Origin: Sulfitobacter sp.
GTDB lineage: Bacteria > Pseudomonadota > Alphaproteobacteria > Rhodobacterales > Rhodobacteraceae
Length of the DNA stretch: 9,596 bases
Assembly: GCA_024636405.1 (NCBI GenBank)
Contig: JAGXHC010000035.1
Span: 1 to 9,596 of the forward strand
Reading direction: 5' to 3'
How positions within the stretch are numbered: position 1 is the stretch's first letter; the number at the start of each line of letters is the position of its first letter. The position numbers were made by a program, and so were the translations under genes. This document shows positions 1 through 5,926 of the stretch, one piece after another. The notes below the pieces were generated by a model, which saw only the letters and a list, made by a program, of their open reading frames with translations, was not told the origin of the DNA and did not search any database.

Positions 1-71
1 ATCCAGTACCGCCCGCCCCAGCCCGGCGCAGGTGGCGCGGTCACGATAATGTCCAGTTTGTCCAGTTTCAT
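1..71 (-). CDS. N-terminal fragment of a probable mandelate racemase/muconate lactonizing (enolase superfamily) protein
   Basis: An ATG at 71-69 opens a frame that runs off the left edge after 23 codons. The peptide starts MKLDKLDIIVTAPPA and continues with PGWGGRYW. A short N-terminal strand followed by a GGRYW-type segment resembles the capping-domain start of mandelate racemase/muconate lactonizing enzymes, which act on sugar acids or other carboxylates by Mg-assisted proton abstraction. No catalytic residue lies in the visible part, so the family call rests on recognition of the N-terminus only. A GAGGG ribosome-binding sequence (75-79) precedes the ATG. The gene follows the alcohol dehydrogenase on the same strand, 69 bp after its stop, with a stem-loop between them. 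It is probably the next gene of the catabolic cluster. Confidence 0.55.
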   Translation of the reverse strand, partial: MKLDKLDIIVTAPPAPGWGGRYW

Positions 72-106
72 GCGCGCCCTCTTGTATTCCAAATGGTTGC
101 AAATCC

Positions 107-137
107 CACGGGGGTCCGGGGGTGTGAAACCCCCGTG
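107..137 (-). terminator. Gene-end stem-loop after the alcohol dehydrogenase
   Basis: CACGGGGGT (107-115) pairs perfectly with ACCCCCGTG (129-137). A shorter nested hairpin, GGGGGT (118-123) with ACCCCC (129-134) and a 5-nt loop, competes for the same right arm. The element begins 3 bp past the dehydrogenase stop codon, on its downstream side. No U-tract follows in the minus-strand RNA. It could be a weak or Rho-assisted terminator, or a 3'-end stabiliser, ahead of the next gene. From memory, G5/C5 stem-loops of this kind are common at roseobacter gene ends. Confidence 0.55.
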
Positions 138-140
138 CCG

Positions 141-1229
141 TCAGCGGTCGAACACGATCACGTTGCGCCGCGCAGCGCCACCCTTGGTATCCGCAATCGC
201 CTCATTGATCTGATCCAGCCGCCAGCGGCCCGAAATAAGCTCGTCCAGTTTCAGCCGCCCTTGGGTATAAAGATCCACCATCCAGGGAATGTCGCGCTGG
301 ATCACAACATCGCCCATTTTTGATCCGATCATCCCCTGCGCACAGGCGGCCAGCATCACGGGCTCATAGCTCGATATTGCGCCGGAATGGGGCATGCCGA
401 CCATGATCACCTTGCCGCCATTGGCAAGGTATCTTGGCGCGTCGTCATAGGCCGGGATCACACCCACGGTGACAATCACCGCATCGGCGCCGCGCCCCAG
501 CGCATTGCGCGCCGCTTGCCAGGGTTTATCGTCGCTGGCCAGCACACCGTCGGTCGCGCCGAACGCGCGTGCCACGTCCAGCTTTTCCGCGCTCATGTCC
601 ACCGCCACGATGCGCCGTGCCCCCGCGATCCGCGCGCCCTGTATCGCGTTCAGCCCGACACCGCCCGCGCCGATGACCACCACATCCTGACCGGCGCGCA
701 GACCGGCGGCATTGACGACCGCTCCCACGCCGGTGATCACGCCGCAGGCGATCAGGCTGGCCGCATCCTTGGGGATGTCGTGGCTGATCTTTACCACCTG
801 CGCCTGTTCAACCACCACCTTTTCCGCAAAGGCACCCGATGCCATCGCCTGATGCAACTTGCCGCCATCGGCAGTCTTGAGCGGTCCTTGATCGCCGTCA
901 TAGGGGGTCTCGCAGACCGTTGGCTTGCCGCTGGCGCAACTGGCGCAAGTGCCGCAGGCCCGGATCAGGGTCACCACCACGCTGTCACCCAGCGCCAGTC
1001 CGCGCACCGTGTCACCCAACGCGCTGATACGGCCCGCCGCTTCGTGGCCATAGACCGCCGGCAGCGACCCGCCCCATGCGCCGCCCGCATAGGAGATATC
1101 GGAATGGCAGATCGCGACAGCGTCCAGCGTCACTTCCACCTCCGAGCCTTGCGGCGCACGCAGTTCCACGTCCTCGATGACCAACGGGGCGCCAAATTCA
1201 TGGCAGACGGCGGCTTTGATCAGGGGCAA
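141..1229 (-). CDS. Zinc-dependent alcohol dehydrogenase (MDR superfamily)
   Basis: A 362-residue medium-chain dehydrogenase that probably oxidises a primary or aromatic alcohol to the aldehyde with NAD(P) in the cytoplasm. Catalytic zinc ligands are visible as C41 (AICHSD), H62/E63 (GHEAAG) and C162. The structural zinc lobe is C92, C95, C98 and C106. The Rossmann motif GAGGVG is at 187-192, with an acidic residue (D211) at the end of the second strand, which favours NAD over NADP. Length is normal for the family and the fold looks closest to the class III/AdhC-like group, but the substrate cannot be read from sequence. The start is TTG at 1229: AAAGGA lies 6 nt upstream and no in-frame ATG is near. 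It lies downstream of pcaB on the same strand, behind a 313-bp gap with a hairpin array. It could process an alcohol precursor feeding the pca enzymes; that is inference. Confidence 0.9.
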   Translation of the reverse strand: MPLIKAAVCHEFGAPLVIEDVELRAPQGSEVEVTLDAVAICHSDISYAGGAWGGSLPAVYGHEAAGRISALGDTVRGLALGDSVVVTLIRACGTCASCASGKPTVCETPYDGDQGPLKTADGGKLHQAMASGAFAEKVVVEQAQVVKISHDIPKDAASLIACGVITGVGAVVNAAGLRAGQDVVVIGAGGVGLNAIQGARIAGARRIVAVDMSAEKLDVARAFGATDGVLASDDKPWQAARNALGRGADAVIVTVGVIPAYDDAPRYLANGGKVIMVGMPHSGAISSYEPVMLAACAQGMIGSKMGDVVIQRDIPWMVDLYTQGRLKLDELISGRWRLDQINEAIADTKGGAARRNVIVFDR

Positions 1230-1263
1230 GTGATGTCCTTTCAGTGCGGATTTGAACTTGTGT

Positions 1264-1311
1264 CGCCCGAATTGTCGGGGCGGTGCAAGCGCCTTTGCGA
1301 CAAGCGCAAAG
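1264..1311 (-). promoter_or_regulatory. Structured leader upstream of the alcohol dehydrogenase
   Basis: Two hairpins lie between the pcaB repeat array and the dehydrogenase start. One is perfect: CTTTGCG (1293-1299) with CGCAAAG (1305-1311) and a 5-nt loop. The other is CGCCCGA (1264-1270) with TCGGGGCG (1275-1282), which carries one bulged base. A mutually exclusive pairing is possible between GCGACAAG (1297-1304) and CTTGTGTCGC (1257-1266), with a 2-nt bulge. On the minus strand AATAAT (1317-1312) matches a -10 box at 5 of 6 positions, but no convincing -35 precedes it, and a transcript from there would lack the full first hairpin. Neither hairpin is followed by a U-tract. The rest of this gap (about 1312-1410) shows nothing else I can name. 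Confidence 0.35.
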
Positions 1312-1410
1312 ATTATTGCGCCAGATCAGCCGCCACATTCGCTGAGCAAATCAGGCTTGGGCGACGGGATCAGGCGCAGGCGTGAAAATCTGACCCTCGG
1401 CGTGCTCTTG

Positions 1411-1572
1411 TTCAAAGTGCAGGTGCCTTCGGGATCGTTCAGCGCGCGGGCGCGATGCTTCTGATCGCACGCGAGCGTGCGATGCTTCTTATACCGCGCG
1501 TGCGCGCGGTATTTCCTGAAGCGCGCGGGCCCGCAATCCTTTTTAAAGCGCGCGTGCCCGCGCGACAAAACC
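1411..1572 (-). repeat. Tandem array of GC-rich hairpins, period about 27 bp, overlapping the pcaB 3' end
   Basis: Five clear units and one degenerate unit align at a 27-bp period: 1546-1572, 1519-1545, 1492-1518, 1465-1491, 1438-1464 and, weaker, 1411-1437. Each clear unit carries an inverted repeat: CGCGCG/CGCGCG (1549-1564, 4-nt spacer), GCGGG/CCCGC (1525-1534), ATACCGCGCG/CGCGCGGTAT (1491-1512, 2-nt spacer), ATCGCACGC/GCGTGCGAT (1464-1483, 2-nt spacer) and CGCGC/GCGCG (1443-1454, 2-nt spacer). Palindrome centres are 25 to 28 bp apart. Minus-strand linkers are A-rich, for example AAGAAGC. The first unit contains the last pcaB codons and its TAA (1543-1545). It lies within the pcaB-dehydrogenase interval, so as RNA it would form a row of hairpins after pcaB. 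A role as terminator, 3' stabiliser or protein-binding site is inference. Confidence 0.85.
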
Positions 1573-2868
1573 AGCGGCCTCAGCAGGCGCATGACCCATC
1601 TGCAACGCCGGATCAAAGACATCACCGCGCAAGTCAGGATAATCCGCCCGCGCCAGATCGCGCAGCGGCACACGTTGTTTCAGCGCCTCAAGGCACAACG
1701 CCTTGGCCTTGGCCTGCGCCTGTGGGCGCGGCATCAACTCGGCCAGCGCAAAACTCAGCGCCTCGGCATGGATCAGGCCCAGACCGTTCTCCAATGTTGC
1801 GTGCATCTGGACCGGATGCGGTATCATGCCAGTCGCCAATGTCCGCGCGTGGTGCAGCGCTGCGGCAAGGCTCAGCGCCAGTTGCGGCACCGTCATCCAT
1901 TCGGCAAACCATGCCGCGCCATCGCGCTGATGCTGATGTACCGCCGCCGCCTGCAGACCCGCGCGCAGCCCGGTAAAATGATGCGACAGTGCCACCAATG
2001 CCGATGGCCCCACCGGGTTCTGTTTTTGCGGCATGGTGGATGACGCGCCCGCCGACCCCAGCGCGATTTCACCCAGATCCGAACTGCTGAGCGCAATCGC
2101 CGTGTGACCCATCGCGGCCAGTGTCGCCATGACCTGTCCCTGCCAGTCCGCGATGCGCAGGATCGGGCCGCGGTCCGTATGCCAACTGCGTTTGGGATCA
2201 TGGAGCCCCAGCGCCTTTGCCAGCCCGGCACGGGTCTTGGCCGCGTGCGGTCCCAGCGCGGATGCCGTCCCCGCCGCCCCCGACAGCGACACCCAAAGCG
2301 CGCCGCGCCGCAGGGTCTCCAGCGCGCTCAACGCATCTATCAACGGGTTGCCCCACCCCGCCAGCACCGCACCCCATGACGTCGGTGTGGCGTGTTGGGC
2401 ATAGGTGCGTGCGGGCATCGGCAGGGCGGCGTGTTCCTTTGCCGCTTTTGCCAGTGCCGCGATGATGGCGCGCAAGTCTGTCTCGGCCAGCGCCAGCGCC
2501 TGACGCAGACGCAGCATCAGCGCGGTGTCGATGATGTCCTGGCTGGTGGCGCCCCAGTGAACGTACTGCGCGTGTTCGGGTGCGTTCATTTCGGCGCGGA
2601 AAGCCGCAACCAGCCCCGGCACGCTGACCCCGTTTTCGCCCGTCGCACCCGCGATCGCGCCCGGATCGATCTGTATTTCCATGCTGGCCCGGTGGATCGC
2701 CGCGCCGCTGATCTGGGGGATCACGCCCAGATCGCCCTGCACCGTGGCCAGTGCGCCTTCAACCAGCAGCATCGCGCGCACTGCGGCGGTGTCTGAAAAC
2801 AATCGCCCGACTTCGCCACAGTCGAAGAGTTTCGCATAAAGCGGGCTGTCAAAGACGCTGGCGGCCAT
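1543..2868 (-). CDS. pcaB: 3-carboxy-cis,cis-muconate cycloisomerase
   Basis: A 441-residue member of the fumarase/aspartase superfamily. It converts 3-carboxy-cis,cis-muconate to 4-carboxymuconolactone, the first step after ring cleavage in the protocatechuate branch of the beta-ketoadipate pathway. The superfamily signature SSTMPQKQNP lies at 276-285 and the HWGATSQD substrate-site segment at 104-111. GLGLIHAEALSFAL near 362-375 is also typical of this group. Length is close to that of known PcaB proteins. The ATG at 2868 follows the stop of the upstream hydrolase gene by 3 bp, and AAAGGA sits 6 nt before it, so the genes are cotranscribed and probably coupled. The C-terminus (VARARAL) is encoded within the first unit of the hairpin array. 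The neighbours pcaC and pcaD support the pathway; pcaHG are missing from the cluster. A related cycloisomerase with another substrate is possible but less likely. Confidence 0.93.
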   Translation of the reverse strand: MAASVFDSPLYAKLFDCGEVGRLFSDTAAVRAMLLVEGALATVQGDLGVIPQISGAAIHRASMEIQIDPGAIAGATGENGVSVPGLVAAFRAEMNAPEHAQYVHWGATSQDIIDTALMLRLRQALALAETDLRAIIAALAKAAKEHAALPMPARTYAQHATPTSWGAVLAGWGNPLIDALSALETLRRGALWVSLSGAAGTASALGPHAAKTRAGLAKALGLHDPKRSWHTDRGPILRIADWQGQVMATLAAMGHTAIALSSSDLGEIALGSAGASSTMPQKQNPVGPSALVALSHHFTGLRAGLQAAAVHQHQRDGAAWFAEWMTVPQLALSLAAALHHARTLATGMIPHPVQMHATLENGLGLIHAEALSFALAELMPRPQAQAKAKALCLEALKQRVPLRDLARADYPDLRGDVFDPALQMGHAPAEAAGFVARARAL

Positions 2869-2871
2869 GGG

Positions 2872-3576
2872 TCATCCTTTCAAAATGCTGTCTATGATCT
2901 GCGCCAGCCCCGCCGGATCGGCGAAAAAGGGCGAATGTCCGGTGGACATCTCAAAGACGTCCGCCGCAGGCCAGTCACGGGTCATCGTTACCTGATATTC
3001 GGGCGGGATCGTGTGGTCTTGCGCGCAGCGGATATAGCTGCGGGGCACAGGGTGATCGACATGGGCCAGCGCGGTTTCATTCGGTGCCACCGCCTGTGCG
3101 CAAAGCCGCGGGTTCGCGAAATCAACCGTGCCCGGCGGACAGTCATGGTAAAACAGATCGCCCGTCATTGCAGGATCAAGGGTAAAGCTGTGCCGGTCGT
3201 CGGCCATCCGCACCGCCGCCATCAAGGGCTGGCGCGGTGCGCGCCTGCGCATCTGTGCCAGGCTAAGACCGGGTTCAGGCACATATGCGCAAAGATAGAT
3301 CAGTCGCGCCATCGCCAACGGCGCCTTCACTGCCGCTGCCGTGATGGCATAACCGCCCATCGAATGGCCCAGCACCACGGTGTCGGGCAAACACGCCGCC
3401 AACACCGCATCGGCGTAGGCATCAAGCGAAACGTCTCTCACCGGCGTTGCATCCTGACCATGTCCGGGCAGATCAATCGCGCGCGGATCATGCCCCAGAT
3501 CGGTCAGTGCCGGGATCAGGTCGCGCCAGCACCATGCCCCGTGGCACGATCCGTGCACCAGCAGAATATCAGCCAT
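2872..3576 (-). CDS. Alpha/beta hydrolase, plant methylesterase/hydroxynitrile-lyase-like
   Basis: A 234-residue single-domain alpha/beta hydrolase. HGSCHGAWCW (8-17) forms the oxyanion region typical of the salicylate-methylesterase/hydroxynitrile-lyase type. The nucleophile is S72 in GHSMGG, the acid is probably D187 in the segment YIRCAQDHTIPPEYQ, and the histidine is H214 in TGHSPF. The triad is complete, so the protein should be an active esterase or lyase in the cytoplasm; no signal peptide is seen. It starts inside the end of pcaC (8-nt overlap, 3569-3576) and ends 3 bp before pcaB, so it belongs to this operon. That is the place where pcaHG would be expected. Release of an aromatic acid from an ester or lactone is a reasonable inference, but the substrate is unknown. 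Confidence 0.85.
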   Translation of the reverse strand: MADILLVHGSCHGAWCWRDLIPALTDLGHDPRAIDLPGHGQDATPVRDVSLDAYADAVLAACLPDTVVLGHSMGGYAITAAAVKAPLAMARLIYLCAYVPEPGLSLAQMRRRAPRQPLMAAVRMADDRHSFTLDPAMTGDLFYHDCPPGTVDFANPRLCAQAVAPNETALAHVDHPVPRSYIRCAQDHTIPPEYQVTMTRDWPAADVFEMSTGHSPFFADPAGLAQIIDSILKG

Positions 3577-3961
3577 TCCCGTCGGCCTCTGCCGCCATCT
3601 CTTTCCACGTCGCCTTGGCCAGTTTGATTGCGTGGTTCACCTTTGGCACCCCGCAATAGACCGCAACATGCTGAAACACCTCCATCACATCACGCGCGCT
3701 GGCGCCGGTACGCGCGCAGGCGCGGATGTGCATCGGGATCTCATCAAAGTTGCCCATCGCGGCCAGCAGCGCCAGTGTCAGCATCGACCGTTCCCGCAAG
3801 GCAATCGCGTCCGACGCCCAAACGGTGCCCCACGCGCCTTCGGTGATCAGGTCCTGAAAGGGTGTGTCGGCCTCGGTCTTGGCTGTCTCTGCGCGGTCTA
3901 CATGGGCATCCCCCAACACGCGGCGGCGCACGGTCATCCCGGCCTCAAAGCGATCAGACAT
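3569..3961 (-). CDS. pcaC: 4-carboxymuconolactone decarboxylase
   Basis: A 130-residue protein of the carboxymuconolactone decarboxylase family, which converts 4-carboxymuconolactone to 3-oxoadipate enol-lactone. It shows the family pattern along its whole length: GMTVRRRVLGDAHVDRA (8-24), ITEGAWGTVW (39-48), the RERSMLTLALLAAMG helix (56-70), H78 in PMHIRAC, and EVFQHVAVYCGVP (94-106). It lacks the CxxC of the AhpD-like peroxidase branch. Length equals that of classical stand-alone PcaC. I chose the ATG at 3961. It overlaps the pcaD stop by 8 nt (ATGTCTGA) and has GGGG 6 nt upstream. An upstream TTG at 3967 is the alternative and would add two residues. Its own stop lies inside the start of the next hydrolase, again with an 8-nt overlap. 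Confidence 0.92.
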   Translation of the reverse strand: MSDRFEAGMTVRRRVLGDAHVDRAETAKTEADTPFQDLITEGAWGTVWASDAIALRERSMLTLALLAAMGNFDEIPMHIRACARTGASARDVMEVFQHVAVYCGVPKVNHAIKLAKATWKEMAAEADGNG

Positions 3962-4742
3962 GACCAACCCCGTTCAGAAAATCGCCCAGCACGCGGGCGT
4001 ATTCCTCGGGCTGTTCAACGCAGGGCAGATGTCCGGCCTTGCGGATCAGGTGGAATTTGCTGGCAGGGATCAGATCCATCATTTCGCGCACCAGATCGGG
4101 CGGGGTCGATCCGTCCTCGGACCCTGCAATGCCAAGGGCAGGCAACCGCAGACCGCTGGTGGTGGTCATGAAATCACTGTGCGAGATGGCCGCCGAACAG
4201 CCCGCATAGCCCGCGTCCGGTTGCCGCACCAGCATGTTGCGCCACAGCTCCAATTCAGGCGTGGCGCGGAAGTCGGCAGAGAACCAACGTTCCATCACCG
4301 CATCGGCAAGGCTTTCGATGCCGCCCGTCTGTACCGCCGCGATGCGTTCGGCCCACATGGCGCGGTTGCCGATCTTGGTGGCGGTGTTCGACAGCACCAG
4401 CGCGCGCACCAGATCCAGCCGTTTCACAGCAAGCCCCTGCGCAATCATACCGCCGATGGAGAGACCGACAAAGACGCATTCCTTGACCTGCAAATGATCC
4501 AGCAACCGTTCGGCATCCGTGATCAGCGCGCCCATGTGATAGGGGCCGGACGGGCAACTGGAAAGCCCGTGACCGCGTTTGTCATATCGGATAATCCGCA
4601 GCCCCGCCGGCAACAGCGGCAGGATCGGATCCCACAGTCGCATATCGGTGCCCAGCGAATTGGCAAAGACCACGGGCGCGCCGTCATCGGGGCCATCCAC
4701 GCGGTAGTGCAGGCGCACCTCACCGGTATCAAAGATGTTCAT
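3954..4742 (-). CDS. pcaD: 3-oxoadipate enol-lactonase
   Basis: A 262-residue alpha/beta hydrolase that opens 3-oxoadipate enol-lactone to 3-oxoadipate. The triad is S95 (GLSIGG), D210 (GSEDGSTPP) and H238 (KAGHLPCVEQP). The N-terminal segment VVFANSLGTDMRLWDP (25-40) is characteristic of enol-lactonases, as is YDKRGHGLS (53-61). The ATG at 4742 is preferred because AAGGGAG lies 7 nt upstream. A TTG at 4763 would give 269 residues but has no ribosome-binding sequence and would place that Shine-Dalgarno inside the gene. It is the first gene of the block pcaD-pcaC-hydrolase-pcaB and overlaps pcaC by 8 nt. A candidate promoter and palindromic sites lie upstream (4805-4918). A general esterase is a less likely alternative given the pcaB and pcaC context. 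Confidence 0.9.
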   Translation of the reverse strand: MNIFDTGEVRLHYRVDGPDDGAPVVFANSLGTDMRLWDPILPLLPAGLRIIRYDKRGHGLSSCPSGPYHMGALITDAERLLDHLQVKECVFVGLSIGGMIAQGLAVKRLDLVRALVLSNTATKIGNRAMWAERIAAVQTGGIESLADAVMERWFSADFRATPELELWRNMLVRQPDAGYAGCSAAISHSDFMTTTSGLRLPALGIAGSEDGSTPPDLVREMMDLIPASKFHLIRKAGHLPCVEQPEEYARVLGDFLNGVGHV

Positions 4743-4804
4743 GCTGGGTCTCCCTTTTAGCAAAGTGGGGCCATGGTGTGACCGTGATCAAAGGCGCGCC
4801 GTCT

Positions 4805-4833
4805 TTTATTGCGTACCACTGGGGGTCTGTCGA
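4805..4833 (-). promoter_or_regulatory. Candidate sigma-70 promoter for pcaD
   Basis: On the minus strand a -35 box TCGACA (4833-4828) matches TTGACA at 5 of 6 positions. A spacer of exactly 17 bp separates it from a -10-like box AATAAA (4810-4805), which matches 4 of 6. Transcription would start near 4798, giving a leader of about 56 nt to the pcaD ATG with the Shine-Dalgarno inside it. The two palindromes at 4891-4918 would sit roughly 90 to 120 bp upstream of that start, an activator-like position. The match is imperfect and untested. Confidence 0.4.
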
Positions 4834-4859
4834 ATCGCGGCGGCGAATTCCGGTTGGCG

Positions 4860-4954
4860 GGCAACACCCTGCAACAGGCCGGTTTCACATCGCATGCATG
4901 CGTGATCAGCGCCGATCAGGTTGTTGCGGTTGAAACGGGCAAGGCAACACCCTG
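4860..4954. promoter_or_regulatory. Palindromes and 12-bp direct repeat in the pcaD upstream gap
   Basis: The 212-bp gap 4743-4954 holds no gene. CGCATGCATGCG (4891-4902) is a perfect 12-bp palindrome. Directly abutting it, TGATCAGC-GCCGATCA (4903-4918) is a 16-bp palindrome with one mismatched pair. A 12-bp direct repeat GGCAACACCCTG flanks them at 4860-4871 and 4943-4954; the second copy ends right at the stop of the dehydratase gene. This arrangement upstream of a candidate pcaD promoter looks like a regulator-binding region. I did not find the ATAAC-type inverted repeat of PcaQ, and no regulator gene lies in the window, so the cognate protein is unknown. Confidence 0.4.
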
Positions 4955-5926
4955 TCACGCCAAAGTCTCCAGCGCGCGGGCAAAGATATCGGCGTCCACG
5001 TTGCCCCCCGAAATGGTCACGATCACGTCGTCGCCCTCAATCTGGTCGCCGTGAAACAGGGCCGCCGCCAATGCCACGGCACCGCCCGGTTCAGCCACGA
5101 CCTTGAGGCGATTAAAGGCATGCGCCATTGCCTGTAACGCTTGCGCATCGCTTACCACCAGCCCCGGACCCACCAGCCGCTGCATGATCGGAAAGGTGAT
5201 GTCGCCCGCTTGCGGGGTCACGATGGCATCGCAGATCGACCCGGACTGGCGCGCGTTCCGCTGAACCTTGCCGCTGCGCAGGGACCGGGCAACGTCGTCA
5301 AATCCTTCCGGTTCTGCCGGGCGCACGCGCAGTCCCGGTGCCTCGGCCTCAAGCGCCAGTGCGACGCCGGCAGTAAACCCGCCACCGCCGCAGCACACGA
5401 TGACATCGGCGTGGGTGATCCCCGCTTCGGCGGCCTGCTGCGCGATCTCAAGGCCGCATGTCCCCTGACCTGCGATGACCTGTGGCTCGTCATAAGGCTT
5501 GATCAGCGTCAGACCGCGCTCGGCCGCAATCCGCGTACCGATTTCGTCTCGGCTCTCCGTATCGCGATCATACAGCACCACATCTGCGCCATAGGCGCGG
5601 GTATTGGCGATCTTGAGGCGTGGACTGTCGGCGGGCATCACGATCACCGCCGGCGCGCCGTGCATCCGAGCGGCCAATGCGACGCCCTGGGCGTGGTTGC
5701 CGCTGGAATAGGCGATGACGCCCTTGGCACAGGTCGCCGCATCCAATGCCGACAGCGCCGACCACGCCCCGCGAAACTTGAAGCTGCCGGTAAGTTGCAG
5801 ACATTCCGCCTTGATCCAGACGCGGCGGCCTGCCACCTCATCCAGCAGCGGGGAATTCAACAGCGGGGTGCGCCGCGCCTGACCCTTCAGGCGGGCGGCA
5901 GCGGCGCGTATCATGTCGATGTTCAT
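4955..5926 (-). CDS. PLP-dependent threonine/serine dehydratase-like enzyme
   Basis: A 323-residue fold-type II PLP enzyme. The Schiff-base lysine is K50 in GSFKFRG, the substrate loop is SSGNHAQG (74-81), the phosphate-binding glycine loop is GGGG (180-183) and a C-terminal SGGN lies at 306-309. There is no ACT regulatory domain, so it is not the long biosynthetic IlvA. It belongs with catabolic threonine dehydratases, serine racemases, hydroxyaspartate ammonia-lyases and EutB of hydroxyectoine use; these cannot be separated here. All remove water and ammonia from hydroxy-amino acids or racemise them. I chose the ATG at 5926 because its ATGA overlaps the upstream hydrolase stop. An in-frame ATG at 5944 would add six residues but has no Shine-Dalgarno. 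It is the last gene of the three-gene block and is followed by a 212-bp gap. Confidence 0.85.
   Translation of the reverse strand: MNIDMIRAAAARLKGQARRTPLLNSPLLDEVAGRRVWIKAECLQLTGSFKFRGAWSALSALDAATCAKGVIAYSSGNHAQGVALAARMHGAPAVIVMPADSPRLKIANTRAYGADVVLYDRDTESRDEIGTRIAAERGLTLIKPYDEPQVIAGQGTCGLEIAQQAAEAGITHADVIVCCGGGGFTAGVALALEAEAPGLRVRPAEPEGFDDVARSLRSGKVQRNARQSGSICDAIVTPQAGDITFPIMQRLVGPGLVVSDAQALQAMAHAFNRLKVVAEPGGAVALAAALFHGDQIEGDDVIVTISGGNVDADIFARALETLA

Noticed and set aside
387..1385. Long plus-strand open frame (332 codons) opposite the alcohol dehydrogenase
   Set aside because: It is antisense to a protein with intact zinc and Rossmann motifs. The translation is rich in His, Arg and Gln without any domain, as expected for a shadow of a high-GC gene.
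1411..1572. Array considered as a CRISPR
   Set aside because: Units are contiguous and diverged, with no conserved repeat/unique spacer alternation and no cas genes.
1326..1673. Minus-strand frame giving a nine-residue repeat peptide
   Set aside because: The peptide repeat is a by-product of the 27-bp DNA repeat. It overlaps pcaB in another frame and has no ribosome-binding site; structure, not protein, explains it better.
1455..1976. Plus-strand frame with an LLIARERAM-type repeat
   Set aside because: It is the same DNA repeat read on the other strand, continuing antisense through pcaB; no support as a gene.
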